Positions 26,365 through 34,537 of a stretch of DNA of 64,000 bases are shown piece by piece (the first letter of the stretch is position 1; each line of letters opens with the position of its first letter). Position numbers and translations under genes: made by a program. The stretch covers positions 60,441-124,440 of the forward strand of contig CAUZFZ010000009.1 of assembly GCA_963579025.1 (NCBI GenBank), read 5' to 3'. The notes below the pieces were generated by a model. That model ran no database searches. It was given only the letters and a program-made list of their open reading frames with translations, and had not been told where the DNA came from. This DNA is from CAUZFZ01 sp963579025 (GTDB lineage: Bacteria > Planctomycetota > Planctomycetia > Planctomycetales > Planctomycetaceae).

Positions 26365-26427
26365 GTAGCCGAAGTCGCCAGACTTTGGCCGGACTCGGGG
26401 AGACCAAACTCTGGCGAGTTCGGCTAC
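26365..26427. repeat. 63-bp palindromic repeat
   Basis: Arms 26365-26388 and 26404-26427 are inverted repeats matching at 22 of 24 positions; the right arm begins CCAAACTCTGGCGAGTTCGG. It lies in the 118-bp gap between the methyltransferase and CvpA-like genes, both on the minus strand, and would form a long hairpin in the mRNA. No T-run follows on either strand. Confidence 0.8.
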
Positions 26428-26455
26428 ATCCGTCACTTCACGGCCGACGAATCAC

Positions 26456-27169
26456 TTAGAAGCCGGCGGCCCCGGTCCCCGACGGCGCGTTGCGCACGGG
26501 GGCGGCCCGTTGTGGCTGGGCAACTGGTCCCGCAATTGCACGGCCGCTGGCATACTGCTCACGTCGGTAAGCGTATCGAATCGGAAATGACGGCCAGACT
26601 TTGTTCCGGGCATCTGAGTTATTCGGATCGTCGATGAAGTCCGCATAGGGACCGTCAAATACTCGGGGAATGCCGCCACGAACGAACGTGTGTTCGCTGA
26701 CCCACTGTGTAAACCCCAGCCACTGACGGTCGGGGGCCATCGTGCTGAACAGGTTCGCTCGCTCGGGTTTGAAGTCCATGAACTCTCGCGGCAAGGGAGC
26801 CGTGTGCAGCGCTGTTAACAGGAAGGCCATGGTGACGTATCCGGTCAACAACCCGAATCCCCAGCGGCCAAGTTCGTAGGCCAGTCCCTCGGTCGCTACG
26901 TAAACGGGCGAAAGTTTCTCAAACAGAATCCTGAGCCCAACGACAAATCCGATGAACAGGCCAACTAATGCGATGATGTCCATCCGGTAGCTCCACACGT
27001 AGCTCGCGAAGATACCCTGACCGAAGCTGGCGAACGGCTCAAACAGATTCATGGCCAGCAGCCCGGACAGCACGACAACGACTGCGTTAATTGCCGCGCC
27101 ATGCGCGCCTTCACTGGCGACGCACCAGGTCACAATTCCCCAGACAATCAGCAACATGGCGTCAAACAT
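26456..27169 (-). CDS. CvpA-like integral membrane protein
   Basis: 237 aa with four hydrophobic segments: about 3-20 (AMLLIVWGIVTWCV), 25-45 (INAVVVVLSGLLAMNLF), 62-82 (MDIIALVGLFIGFVVGLRIL) and 100-122 (LLTGYVTMAFLLTALHT). The short GI/WG motifs and ALVGLFIGFVVGLRILFEKL resemble the CvpA/colicin V production family. The C-terminal ~110 residues are soluble and end in an Ala/Pro/Gln-rich tail. Function in this phylum is unknown. The family call is moderate, the membrane topology stronger. Confidence 0.75.
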   Translation of the reverse strand: MFDAMLLIVWGIVTWCVASEGAHGAAINAVVVVLSGLLAMNLFEPFASFGQGIFASYVWSYRMDIIALVGLFIGFVVGLRILFEKLSPVYVATEGLAYELGRWGFGLLTGYVTMAFLLTALHTAPLPREFMDFKPERANLFSTMAPDRQWLGFTQWVSEHTFVRGGIPRVFDGPYADFIDDPNNSDARNKVWPSFPIRYAYRREQYASGRAIAGPVAQPQRAAPVRNAPSGTGAAGF

Positions 27170-27293
27170 CGAAGAATCTGTCCTTTCGAGCTTCCCGGCC
27201 TGTTTCGATCAGGAATCGACTGACGATGGCCCTCCCCCACGGGGGAGAGGGGACTGTTGTTTCTCAAGCGATCTTTTGCTGATCAAGCGACCT

Positions 27294-27863
27294 TCAGAGT
27301 TTCTGCCGTTCGATTACCAGTTCTGCCACACAGGCCATGAATTCTTCAATCGTGGGACAGGGCCCGGTGCCGTGATCGAGGTGAGACTCTTCGCTGGTCC
27401 ATTCGCACAGAATTGTCGTCAGGGCTCCACCCGCGCGACCGGACTCCTCTAATGTGATGTACCGCAGCGGATGTTCGGCAAACCCCTTCGACCGATCCTC
27501 CAGATCAAAAGTCAAAACCAGTGCCACGTAAAACGCCTCTCCCGGTGCGGCCGGAGTCGGCAATTCCACAAGAGCACATGGATACGCCCCCACTCTCAAT
27601 CGATGAACCAGAATATCGGACGGGCTCAGTTCGACCGGCCGATCAAATTGCTCACACGTCTGCTCAACGGCTTGCCAAAGAATTGCCAGATACTCGTCGC
27701 TTTCCGTCGAGCCCAGAGTCGATACGCATTTTGTCGGGTCATCAAACGCTGCCTGCCTGAGTACCTGATGAGTAAACGAGTAATGATCGCATCGAGGTTC
27801 ATTTGCTGACGAGCCAGCGTCCGGCTGTTCTTTCTTTCTCGACAGGAAATCAAACAGTCCCAT
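27294..27863 (-). CDS. Hypothetical protein, 189 aa
   Basis: I do not recognise the family. Start at ATG 27863 (MGLFDFLSRKKEQPD) with AGGAG about ten bases upstream on the minus strand. The MGLFDFLSRKK opening, a short amphipathic helix with a basic cluster, is seen in many small cytoplasmic or membrane-associated proteins. The rest is a soluble alpha/beta sequence (VELSPSDILVHRLRVGAYPC, EAFYVALVLTFDLEDRS) with no metal or nucleotide motif. It lies 52 bp downstream of the GspE-like ATPase stop-to-start region on the same strand and may share its transcript. Confidence 0.6.
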   Translation of the reverse strand: MGLFDFLSRKKEQPDAGSSANEPRCDHYSFTHQVLRQAAFDDPTKCVSTLGSTESDEYLAILWQAVEQTCEQFDRPVELSPSDILVHRLRVGAYPCALVELPTPAAPGEAFYVALVLTFDLEDRSKGFAEHPLRYITLEESGRAGGALTTILCEWTSEESHLDHGTGPCPTIEEFMACVAELVIERQKL

Positions 27864-27915
27864 TAGTGTGACGCTCCTGTCACGCATTCCATTTCACTCG
27901 CCACCACAGGCCCCT

Positions 27916-29835
27916 CTACTTCACCACTCGCAACAACTCCTCAATCGATGTGACCCCTTTAACAACCAGGCGCAGCCCTTCCTCTTGCATGTACAGCATT
28001 CCGTTCTTCCGAGCCTCGGCTTTCAACTGTGACAGCCCCGCTTTGTCGCGGATCATGTCACGGATCCGGTCGTTGATATGCAGATACTCGAAGACGCCCG
28101 CGCGGCCACGATAACCGAGCCCTCCGCACGACGGGCATTCCTCTTCCGGATTCTTGGGGGGACGGAAAAACTTCTCGATGCGATCCACAGGCAGGTTGGC
28201 CTGTTTCAGGAACTCGGCTTTCGGCTTGTAAGGCTGCTTGCACTTGGGACACAGCCGGCGGGCCAATCGCTGGGCGAGGATCGCAGACACCGAACTTGCG
28301 AACAGAAACGGTTCGATCCCGAGGTCCAGCATACGGTACAAAGCCGTGATCGAATCATTCGCGTGGACAGTCGAAAACACCATGTGTCCGGTGTTCGACG
28401 CCTGACACGCGATCTGTGCCGTTTCGCCGTCTCGAATTTCGCCGATCAGAATCACGTCCGGGTCCTGACGCAGTACGCTGCGCAACGACTGTGCAAACGT
28501 ATTGCCGGACTTCGTGTTGACCTCGATCTGCGTCACGTTTTCCATCTTGTATTCGACCGGATCTTCGATCGTGATGACGTTGTGCTGATAGACGTCGATA
28601 CCGCTCAGCGCCGCGTACAGAGTCGTCGATTTCCCCGCCCCCGTCGGTCCGCACACCAGTAGCATGCCATGCGGTGACGCGATCACGGAATCGATCTGTG
28701 TCTGCAGTGCTTTGCGGAAACCAAGCTGTGCAATGTTGGAGACAGAATTTGCCTGGTCGAGAATACGCAGGCTCATCTTCTCGCCGCCGCGAGATCCCTG
28801 CGTTGCGACGCGAAAGTCAATCTCGCGTCCTTCTGTAAGGGCCTGAAAGCTGCCGTCCAGCGCGCGGCGTTTCTCCGTGATGTCCATCGCACCGAGCACT
28901 TTGAAGATATTCAGCACGCCATCACCCAGTGTTCGATCGAACGGCTCGACGGGATACATCACGCCGTCGATTCGCATTCGAACCGACATGATGTCGTCTT
29001 TGGGTTCCAGATGGATATCCGTCGCGCGGCGAATCAGCGCGTCATAGACCAACTCCTTAGCGGCCATAAATCCCCGGGAATTCTCGACCTGACGGGTGCG
29101 GGTATCGTCGGTTCGACCCGTCGAAGTTTTGCCGATGAATTTGATGTTCGGGCCGATCGAGCCGCCGTCTTCACTGGTCCCGCCAATGTTGATGCCAATG
29201 CGTGCCAGCCATCGAATCGCGACACGCCGGATGTGATCGGGAGTCAGGACTTTGGCTTTCTCCGGGACCATCGAATTCCGCTCGCGCACATAAAGCCCGA
29301 GCGGCGTGCCCGTCGTGAAGGCGATCAGGAAGAACGCCATGTAGAACGCGGGCATGCCAATCGCCAGCAGCAGGCCTGCCGCGCCGCCGCTCATCATCAG
29401 ACCGTTCCAGAAGGCGTTGCGGACTTTAAGCTGCTCGCTGTCCTCATTGACCCAGGCCGATACCCAGACCCAGAACGTGACGAGCAACAGAAAGAATCCC
29501 ACGCGAAACGTGCTGAAATAGAACCCCTGCATCGGCAGAGCAGTGGCCGTCACGTTTGGGGGCTGATTGCCGCGGTAAAACGTCACCGGCAAAGGAGGCC
29601 ACTTCCCACCAGTACTCCCACCGGTGGCCGTCGGCATCGTGACGTTCGGGGCTGGACCACTGTTCTGAACCACGCCACCGGCCGGGGCAGTTTCCGGAGC
29701 GTCAGGTTGAACCGCTCCCGGCTGGTCACCAGGCGGATCGACATCCTGGGCCGAAACCGACCGAGCTGTAACCGACGTCCATCCCGCAGCCAGCAGGACG
29801 GCACAGACGACAGGAACACGGAATCGAAGAGCCAT
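27916..29835 (-). CDS. Membrane-anchored GspE/PilB-type secretion ATPase
   Basis: 639 aa. The C-terminal half is a complete type II secretion/type IV pilus assembly ATPase: Walker A GPTGAGKS at 396-403, ITIEDPVEY (Asp box) at 421-429, Walker B DVILIGEIRDGET at about 460-472, His box VHANDS and a zinc tetracysteine CPKC (529, 532) / CPSC (567, 570). Unusually, the N-terminus is not the soluble GspE_N domain. It has a signal-like or anchor segment (6-29), a Pro/Gly-rich extracytoplasmic stretch (31-105) and hydrophobic segments at about 108-128 and 145-182, the latter long enough for a hairpin of two helices, which would place the ATPase in the cytoplasm. No pilin, GspF or secretin gene lies nearby. 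Confidence 0.9.
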   Translation of the reverse strand: MALRFRVPVVCAVLLAAGWTSVTARSVSAQDVDPPGDQPGAVQPDAPETAPAGGVVQNSGPAPNVTMPTATGGSTGGKWPPLPVTFYRGNQPPNVTATALPMQGFYFSTFRVGFFLLLVTFWVWVSAWVNEDSEQLKVRNAFWNGLMMSGGAAGLLLAIGMPAFYMAFFLIAFTTGTPLGLYVRERNSMVPEKAKVLTPDHIRRVAIRWLARIGINIGGTSEDGGSIGPNIKFIGKTSTGRTDDTRTRQVENSRGFMAAKELVYDALIRRATDIHLEPKDDIMSVRMRIDGVMYPVEPFDRTLGDGVLNIFKVLGAMDITEKRRALDGSFQALTEGREIDFRVATQGSRGGEKMSLRILDQANSVSNIAQLGFRKALQTQIDSVIASPHGMLLVCGPTGAGKSTTLYAALSGIDVYQHNVITIEDPVEYKMENVTQIEVNTKSGNTFAQSLRSVLRQDPDVILIGEIRDGETAQIACQASNTGHMVFSTVHANDSITALYRMLDLGIEPFLFASSVSAILAQRLARRLCPKCKQPYKPKAEFLKQANLPVDRIEKFFRPPKNPEEECPSCGGLGYRGRAGVFEYLHINDRIRDMIRDKAGLSQLKAEARKNGMLYMQEEGLRLVVKGVTSIEELLRVVK

Positions 29836-30145
29836 GGGCGATCAACACAGAACACGAGGTTACGGACCCGCAAATCAGCACCACTCATCGTAGTCCTGGT
29901 CCCGGGCCATTCCAACCGGCAGCCCGGCCTGGTATTCGTCACGGGAGAATCGACTCGATGTCTGTGTCAGCACGAAATAGACGTGCAGCTCGCGAATAAA
30001 CTGTCTGATTTCCTGAGGTTTTCCGGGCGGAGTGATGAACCCACAGGCGAGTTTGGCGGGTACAGCGTCAGTCCAACGTGCATGCAGAATTGGCTCGTTC
30101 GATCACCTGTCCAGTTACAGACACACGTTATTCCGGAGTTCAATC
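29836..30145. other. 310-bp divergent intergenic region, nothing specific seen
   Basis: It separates the divergent ATPase and DUF6263-like genes and must hold both promoters, but I see no convincing promoter hexamers, repeat or hairpin. Open frames through it are shadows. GGAG at 30135-30138 is the ribosome binding site of the gene at 30146. Confidence 0.5.
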
Positions 30146-31102
30146 ATGCGAACATTCGTCGCCAGCTTCGCAATTCTACTTGCCGTCCTTGCGTCATCGT
30201 TTGCTCAGGCTCAGGACGGACCGGCGCTCCGGCACAAGGCCCAGACCGGAACTAAGCAGTACTACTCTGTGACCACGTCAATGAAGCTGGCACAGAAGGT
30301 CAACGGACAGAATCAGTCGACCACGATCGAATCGATGCAGATTCTCGAGCGAGAGGTCCTGGAGCCCGACAGCAAGGGAAACTTAGTGCTGCGTGACCAT
30401 GCCCTGCACATGACCGTCAAAATGAATGTCGGGCCGTTGGGCAAGTACGAGTACGACTCAAAATCGACAGATAATGAGACCGGCAGCACATTGGGTGATG
30501 CGCTGACACCCGTCTACGACGCAATCAGCGGTGCTTACGTCGACATCGTCGTTTCACCACAGGGCGAGGTCATCAGTGTCAAGGGTCTGAGGGAAGCGGT
30601 CCAGGGAGCCATTGGCGAAAACATCATCGCGGCGCAGTTCACCGCGGGTATGAATTCCGAGGAGGGCGAGAAGCTCACCTACAGCGAACACTTCCTGCGG
30701 TTTCCCGAGAAGGCTCTGACACCCGGTGCGAACTGGGAGATTCCTTACGACATGCAACTGGGAAAGCTCGGAAAGTTGAGCGGCAAGGCTCGACACACGT
30801 ACGCGGGTGTTGAATCACGCGAAGGCAAACAGCTGCACAAGATCACGAGCACACTGGATGTCTCCGCCGACATCGACCTCAAGACCGGCGCTATCGAAGT
30901 GTCCGGCAAAGTCGAGACGGATTCGTCGTCCAGCACGGCCTGGTTTGACGCTCAGGCCGGCCGCCTCGTCTCGAAAACCTACGAGAGCAGCACGACCGGA
31001 GACCTGGTCACCGTGGCCGGGGGAATGACGATTCCGATCCAACAGGACCAGACCCAGAAGATTGTGCTCAAACTGCTCGACGGTCCGCCGCCCACAGAAT
31101 AG
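30146..31102 (+). CDS. Secreted protein, DUF6263-like
   Basis: 318 aa from ATG 30146, with GGAG seven bases upstream and a clear signal peptide (MRTFVASFAILLAVLASSFA). The mature part is a beta-rich sequence (KQYYSVTTSMKLAQKVNGQ, LVLRDHALHMTVKMNVGPLG, AYVDIVVSPQGEV, TAWFDAQAGRLVSKTYESST) with no catalytic motif. The pattern of alternating strands and repeated 'signal to reference' turns is like the DUF6263 family of planctomycetes. Role unknown; probably periplasmic. It is followed by a palindromic repeat. Confidence 0.75.
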   Translation: MRTFVASFAILLAVLASSFAQAQDGPALRHKAQTGTKQYYSVTTSMKLAQKVNGQNQSTTIESMQILEREVLEPDSKGNLVLRDHALHMTVKMNVGPLGKYEYDSKSTDNETGSTLGDALTPVYDAISGAYVDIVVSPQGEVISVKGLREAVQGAIGENIIAAQFTAGMNSEEGEKLTYSEHFLRFPEKALTPGANWEIPYDMQLGKLGKLSGKARHTYAGVESREGKQLHKITSTLDVSADIDLKTGAIEVSGKVETDSSSSTAWFDAQAGRLVSKTYESSTTGDLVTVAGGMTIPIQQDQTQKIVLKLLDGPPPTE

Positions 31103-31120
31103 GCTCGCTTGTTGAGAGTC

Positions 31121-31185
31121 CACGAAATACACGAAAGGACACGAAAACAAGCAGTTTGTTTTCGTGTCCTTTCGTGCATTTCGTG
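31121..31185. repeat. 65-bp near-perfect palindromic repeat
   Basis: Arms 31121-31150 and 31156-31185 are inverted repeats matching at 29 of 30 positions around a 5-base loop GCAGT. The arm begins CACGAAATACACGAAAGG and contains three CACGAAA units spaced about ten bases apart. It is placed just after a stop codon (31102) and before the next gene (31230), where it would form a very stable hairpin. Confidence 0.88.
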
Positions 31186-31229
31186 AACCCCACTTCTTCA
31201 ATTTCAACCTGAATTCCGAGACGTCCGCT

Positions 31230-31892
31230 GTGACCCGACTGACATGGTTGCCTGTTTCATGTGTCCTGCTCGCAGCAGTTTCACCTGGCCACACCGATGA
31301 CGAGGCTGACAAAGGCCCGACTCCGTTCATCGACTCAGTGGTGACGTTTCAGGCGGGCGCGGGCGGCGGCAAGGGCGAGGACAAGCTCCCCGACATCGTG
31401 CTTGGCCCTCCCCAGGGAGGCGGTAAGCTGCAGGCGGGGCAGCATGTCCTCTCGCTCGGAGAAGGCGGCATCATCGTCGTCGAGTTTGTCGACAACGAAG
31501 TCATCGATGGAAAAGGTCCGGACTTCCTGATCTTCGAGAACCCGTTCCTGCGAGCCCCCGGAAACGATCCCGAACAGGGCTTCTTCGAGCTGGCCAAAGT
31601 TGAAGTCAGCCTCGACGGCGAAAACTGGACGGAATTCCCTTTCGACACGGCATCGCGCAAGGGCTGCGCCGGGCACCATCCCGTGCTGGCCAATTCCGAG
31701 AAAAACGAGATTGATCCGACTGATCCTGAGAAGGCCGGCGGAGATCCATTCGACCTCAAGGAGATCGGCGTCAAGGTTGTCCGATTCATCCGCATCACCG
31801 ATGTCCGCGGGTTTGGCGGCAAGGACGGTTCAGCCGGATTCGATCTGGACGCGATCGCCGCCGTCCATAGCCGTGCGAGAAAGCCCGAATAG
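31230..31892 (+). CDS. Secreted cell-surface-type protein, unknown family
   Basis: 220 aa from GTG 31230, which gives a short signal peptide (VTRLTWLPVSCVLLAAVSPG); the frame upstream lies in the palindromic repeat. The mature part reads as a beta-sandwich: LPDIVLGPPQGGGKLQAGQ, VLSLGEGGIIVVEFVDNEVI, GPDFLIFENPF, ELAKVEVSLDGENWTEFP and VRFIRITDVRGFGG. The last two patterns resemble F5/8-type or extracellular calcium-binding carbohydrate modules (an Asp-rich GFDLDAIAAVHS end). I recognise similar secreted proteins in planctomycetes but know no function. The gene downstream is an exported PQQ propeller. Confidence 0.72.
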   Translation: MTRLTWLPVSCVLLAAVSPGHTDDEADKGPTPFIDSVVTFQAGAGGGKGEDKLPDIVLGPPQGGGKLQAGQHVLSLGEGGIIVVEFVDNEVIDGKGPDFLIFENPFLRAPGNDPEQGFFELAKVEVSLDGENWTEFPFDTASRKGCAGHHPVLANSEKNEIDPTDPEKAGGDPFDLKEIGVKVVRFIRITDVRGFGGKDGSAGFDLDAIAAVHSRARKPE

Positions 31893-32006
31893 CTGGTCGG
31901 CACGCGCAGACCAGTTTGCCTGCCCGCGTGAAGACCGTCTGCTATATTCGCGCCCGCTTTCTGCTGGTCGCAGTCTGCTATTGGTCACTGGGGGAGACAT
32001 GACATC

Positions 32007-33467
32007 GTGAATACACTTCGAATGGTCTGCTGTTTCGCGCTGACGATCGCCGCGTCGGTCGCAACAGCGGGCGACTGGACGCAATGGCGTGGCAATAACC
32101 GTGACGGTGTGGCGGGCGATTCGCCGGCCCTGATCAGCTCACTACCCGAGGCGGGGTTGAAGCCGGTCTGGGTCAGCGAGGAGATCGGCTCGGGCAAGAA
32201 CGAAGGCGGCTGGGGATCACCAGTCGTTGCCGACTCGGACGACGGACAGCGCGTGTACCTGTTTACGCATCGGCGAGTCAAAGTCCGCGAGGTCCCGAAG
32301 AAGAGATTCCCGTGGTTGCCACCGGAGAAACGTGTGGGAATGACGGATGCCGAATACGTTCAGTACGAAGTCGATCGGCGCGACGAAGATGAAGCGATCG
32401 CTGCAGCCTATGCCTTCCGCGAAACGATCTACTGCATCGACGCAGCGAGTGGAAAAACTCTCTGGAAGAACGAGAACGACTCGCTCTACACACGATTCCC
32501 GCAGTCAGGTTCGCCAACTGTTGCGGATGGTCGACTTTATGTCCTCGGAGCGGGCGGGCATGTGCGATCGCTGGACGCGGTTACGGGCGACGACATCTGG
32601 AAAGTCCGCCTCCCGGTCGAACATCGCGATGAATTCTGGCAGTCCTCGTTCCTGATCGTCGACGACCTGGCCATCTTCCTGTGCGGGCACCTGTTTGCCG
32701 TCAGCACGGCAGACGGCAGCCTTGCCTGGCATGGTGATCCGGAAAAAACGCGAGGCTCTCACACCAGCCCGGTTCTGTGGCAGCATGCCGGTCGCGACTT
32801 CGTCATCGCGAATGTCTCGGGCGGGACGGCCTGCTTCGACGCAAAGACGGGCGACGAGCTGTGGCAAGTTGATTCTGAATCCGGCAATGCAACACCGGTC
32901 GTCAGCGGCGACCTGGTCGTCACTTACGGAAACAGTCGCAAGAAGGGACTGCGCTGCTATCGCATGTCACTCGACGGAGCCGAGCATCTGTGGACCTACA
33001 ACGGCTGCCAGGACAAGGGATCGAGTCCGGTCATCGTCGCAGGCCACGTGTACGTGCAGGGCGAAAAGCGACTGGCGTGTGTCGATCTTGAGTCGGGCGA
33101 GGACGAGTGGATGACCAACCTTGATCTCGGCCGGCCACAGTACACGTCGCTGGTCGCCGCCGACTCGAAGGTCTACTACGCCCTTGAAGGCCTGCTGTGC
33201 TTCGGAGCAACCGAAGAAGACTTTCAGCCACACTTCAACGCGAAGTTTGATGACGAGGGCGTCGTCGCAACCGAGGCGGCGCTCCGCAAACTGCACGGCA
33301 TCGACAAACTTGAGAAGGAAGACCAAGGTCAGGCCGAGAAGCTGTACCAGTCAAAAATCGGCCGTCAGGGCCCACTGGCCTGTGCCTCGCCAGCCATCGC
33401 GGATGGACGCATGTTTATCCGAATGCGGAACGGCATCGTCTGTTATGACTTACGGGCCGCTCAGTGA
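32007..33467 (+). CDS. Exported PQQ-like beta-propeller protein
   Basis: 486 aa. The GTG at 32007 is preferred (GGGGGAGA at 31990-31997); ATG 32022 would also leave a signal peptide (MVCCFALTIAASVATA). DWTQWRGNNRDGVAGDSPAL is the usual opening of planctomycete BamB-like/PQQ-repeat propellers. Repeats include IYCIDAASGKTLWKNEN, LYVLGAGGHVRSLDAVTG, LFAVSTADGSLAWHGD and ACFDAKTGDELWQVDSESG, each with the W-docking GxxxW motif. Such propellers lack PQQ in most cases and act as scaffolds or ligand binders. No dehydrogenase motif seen. Confidence 0.9.
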   Translation: MNTLRMVCCFALTIAASVATAGDWTQWRGNNRDGVAGDSPALISSLPEAGLKPVWVSEEIGSGKNEGGWGSPVVADSDDGQRVYLFTHRRVKVREVPKKRFPWLPPEKRVGMTDAEYVQYEVDRRDEDEAIAAAYAFRETIYCIDAASGKTLWKNENDSLYTRFPQSGSPTVADGRLYVLGAGGHVRSLDAVTGDDIWKVRLPVEHRDEFWQSSFLIVDDLAIFLCGHLFAVSTADGSLAWHGDPEKTRGSHTSPVLWQHAGRDFVIANVSGGTACFDAKTGDELWQVDSESGNATPVVSGDLVVTYGNSRKKGLRCYRMSLDGAEHLWTYNGCQDKGSSPVIVAGHVYVQGEKRLACVDLESGEDEWMTNLDLGRPQYTSLVAADSKVYYALEGLLCFGATEEDFQPHFNAKFDDEGVVATEAALRKLHGIDKLEKEDQGQAEKLYQSKIGRQGPLACASPAIADGRMFIRMRNGIVCYDLRAAQ

Positions 33468-33473
33468 GTAACG

Positions 33474-33491
33474 GGGAATCATTTGATTCCC
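33474..33491. repeat. Perfect 8-bp hairpin after the PQQ gene
   Basis: GGGAATCA (33474-33481) and TGATTCCC (33484-33491) form a perfect stem six bases after the stop codon. There is no T-run. It opens a repeat-rich stretch (33474-33711) with further small hairpins (GCCGC/GCGGC at about 33500-33512) and includes the family C element below. Confidence 0.6.
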
Positions 33492-33537
33492 GGATTTCAG
33501 CCGCAAAGCGGCGACAGGCGATAGCCTGGGGCGCAAG

Positions 33538-33654
33538 CCCAATGGCCCTAGAGTTGTCGATTTTCGTGAGTGAGCCGCTGGCCGTAAGGCCTCGGGCACG
33601 GGTGAAGTGCCCGGCCGCTTACGCGTCACGGCTCACAACTCTGGTGCCATTGGG
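33538..33654. repeat. 117-bp palindromic element, family C copy 2
   Basis: Terminal arms CCCAATGGCCCTAGAGTTGT (33538-33557) and ACAACTCTGGTGCCATTGGG (33635-33654) match at 18 of 20. Inside are a TGAGCCG/CGGCTCA stem and a GGGCAC/GTGCCC hairpin. It shares its end GGTGCCATTGGGC and inner GAGCCG motif with the element at 21381-21523. It sits between the PQQ propeller gene and dapB, 72 bp before the dapB start. Confidence 0.78.
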
Positions 33655-33725
33655 CGCAAGCCTCAGGATCGCAGTCAACCGACACTTTGAGCCGCGTCGC
33701 GGCTGACTTTCATACGGACCCACTA

Positions 33726-34520
33726 ATGACTGAACCACTGAAGATTGGCGTTCACGGAGCCGCCGGCCGTATGGGTCAGCGGATTGTCGCCCTGACGCAT
33801 GCCGATTCCGACCTGACTGTCTGGGCCGCGCTCGATGCGATGCGCATCGGTGAAGACGCCGGAGAACTCGCGGGCATCGGTCACATTGGTGTGCCGATAA
33901 CGAGCGAGATACCGGGTACGCCACCAGATGTTGTCATCGATTTCTCTGTGCCCGCTGCCATGGTTTCGATTGCTCAGGCCTGCGGTGAGCGGAGCATTCC
34001 TCTGGTCGCGGCAACCACTGGACTGTCCGACGAGCAGCGTGAAGCCGTCCTGTCCGCCACGGAGTCGATCCCGTTTCTGTGGGCTCCCAACATGAGCGTC
34101 GCCGTCAATCTGACCATGATGCTCGCCCGGCAGGCGGCGCGGTCACTCAAGGACATTCCGGACGGCGTCGATGTTGAGGTCATTGAGCGACATCATCGTT
34201 TCAAAGAAGACGCTCCCAGCGGAACAGCGCTGCGCTTCGGTGAGATCATCGGTGCCGAAATGGGCCAGACAAAACACGTCCACGGTCGCTCCGGTCGACC
34301 GGGTGAGCGGTCACAGGACGAAATCGGCTACCACGCCCTCCGCACCGGCGACAACGTCGGCGAGCACACGATCGTGTTTGGCCTCATGGGCGAAACCATC
34401 GACCTGACCGTCCGCGGTCACTCCCGAGACAGCTACGCCTACGGAGCCCTCGCGGCCGCCAAGTTCCTCGCCGGAAAAGAAGCCGGCAGTTACACGATGA
34501 ATGACGTGCTCGGTCTGTGA
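33726..34520 (+). CDS. dapB: 4-hydroxy-tetrahydrodipicolinate reductase
   Basis: Second dedicated step to diaminopimelate and lysine in the cytoplasm. 264 aa from ATG 33726 (MTEPLKIGVHGAAGRMGQRI, with the NAD(P)-binding GxxGRMG). The signature EVIERHHRFKEDAPSGTALR matches the DapB consensus ExHHxxKxDxPSGTA, and GERSQDEIGYHALRTGDNVG plus HTIVFGLMGETIDLTVRGHS are typical. It is standalone: no dapA or other lysine genes in the window. Diaminopimelate synthesis fits the peptidoglycan now known in planctomycetes. Confidence 0.97.
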   Translation: MTEPLKIGVHGAAGRMGQRIVALTHADSDLTVWAALDAMRIGEDAGELAGIGHIGVPITSEIPGTPPDVVIDFSVPAAMVSIAQACGERSIPLVAATTGLSDEQREAVLSATESIPFLWAPNMSVAVNLTMMLARQAARSLKDIPDGVDVEVIERHHRFKEDAPSGTALRFGEIIGAEMGQTKHVHGRSGRPGERSQDEIGYHALRTGDNVGEHTIVFGLMGETIDLTVRGHSRDSYAYGALAAAKFLAGKEAGSYTMNDVLGL

Positions 34521-34537
34521 CATCGACGCGACGCGAC

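Noticed and set aside
27294..27863. Suppressor-of-fused-like domain in the 189-aa protein
   Set aside because: A vague similarity in the alpha/beta middle part was noted but no diagnostic motif holds.
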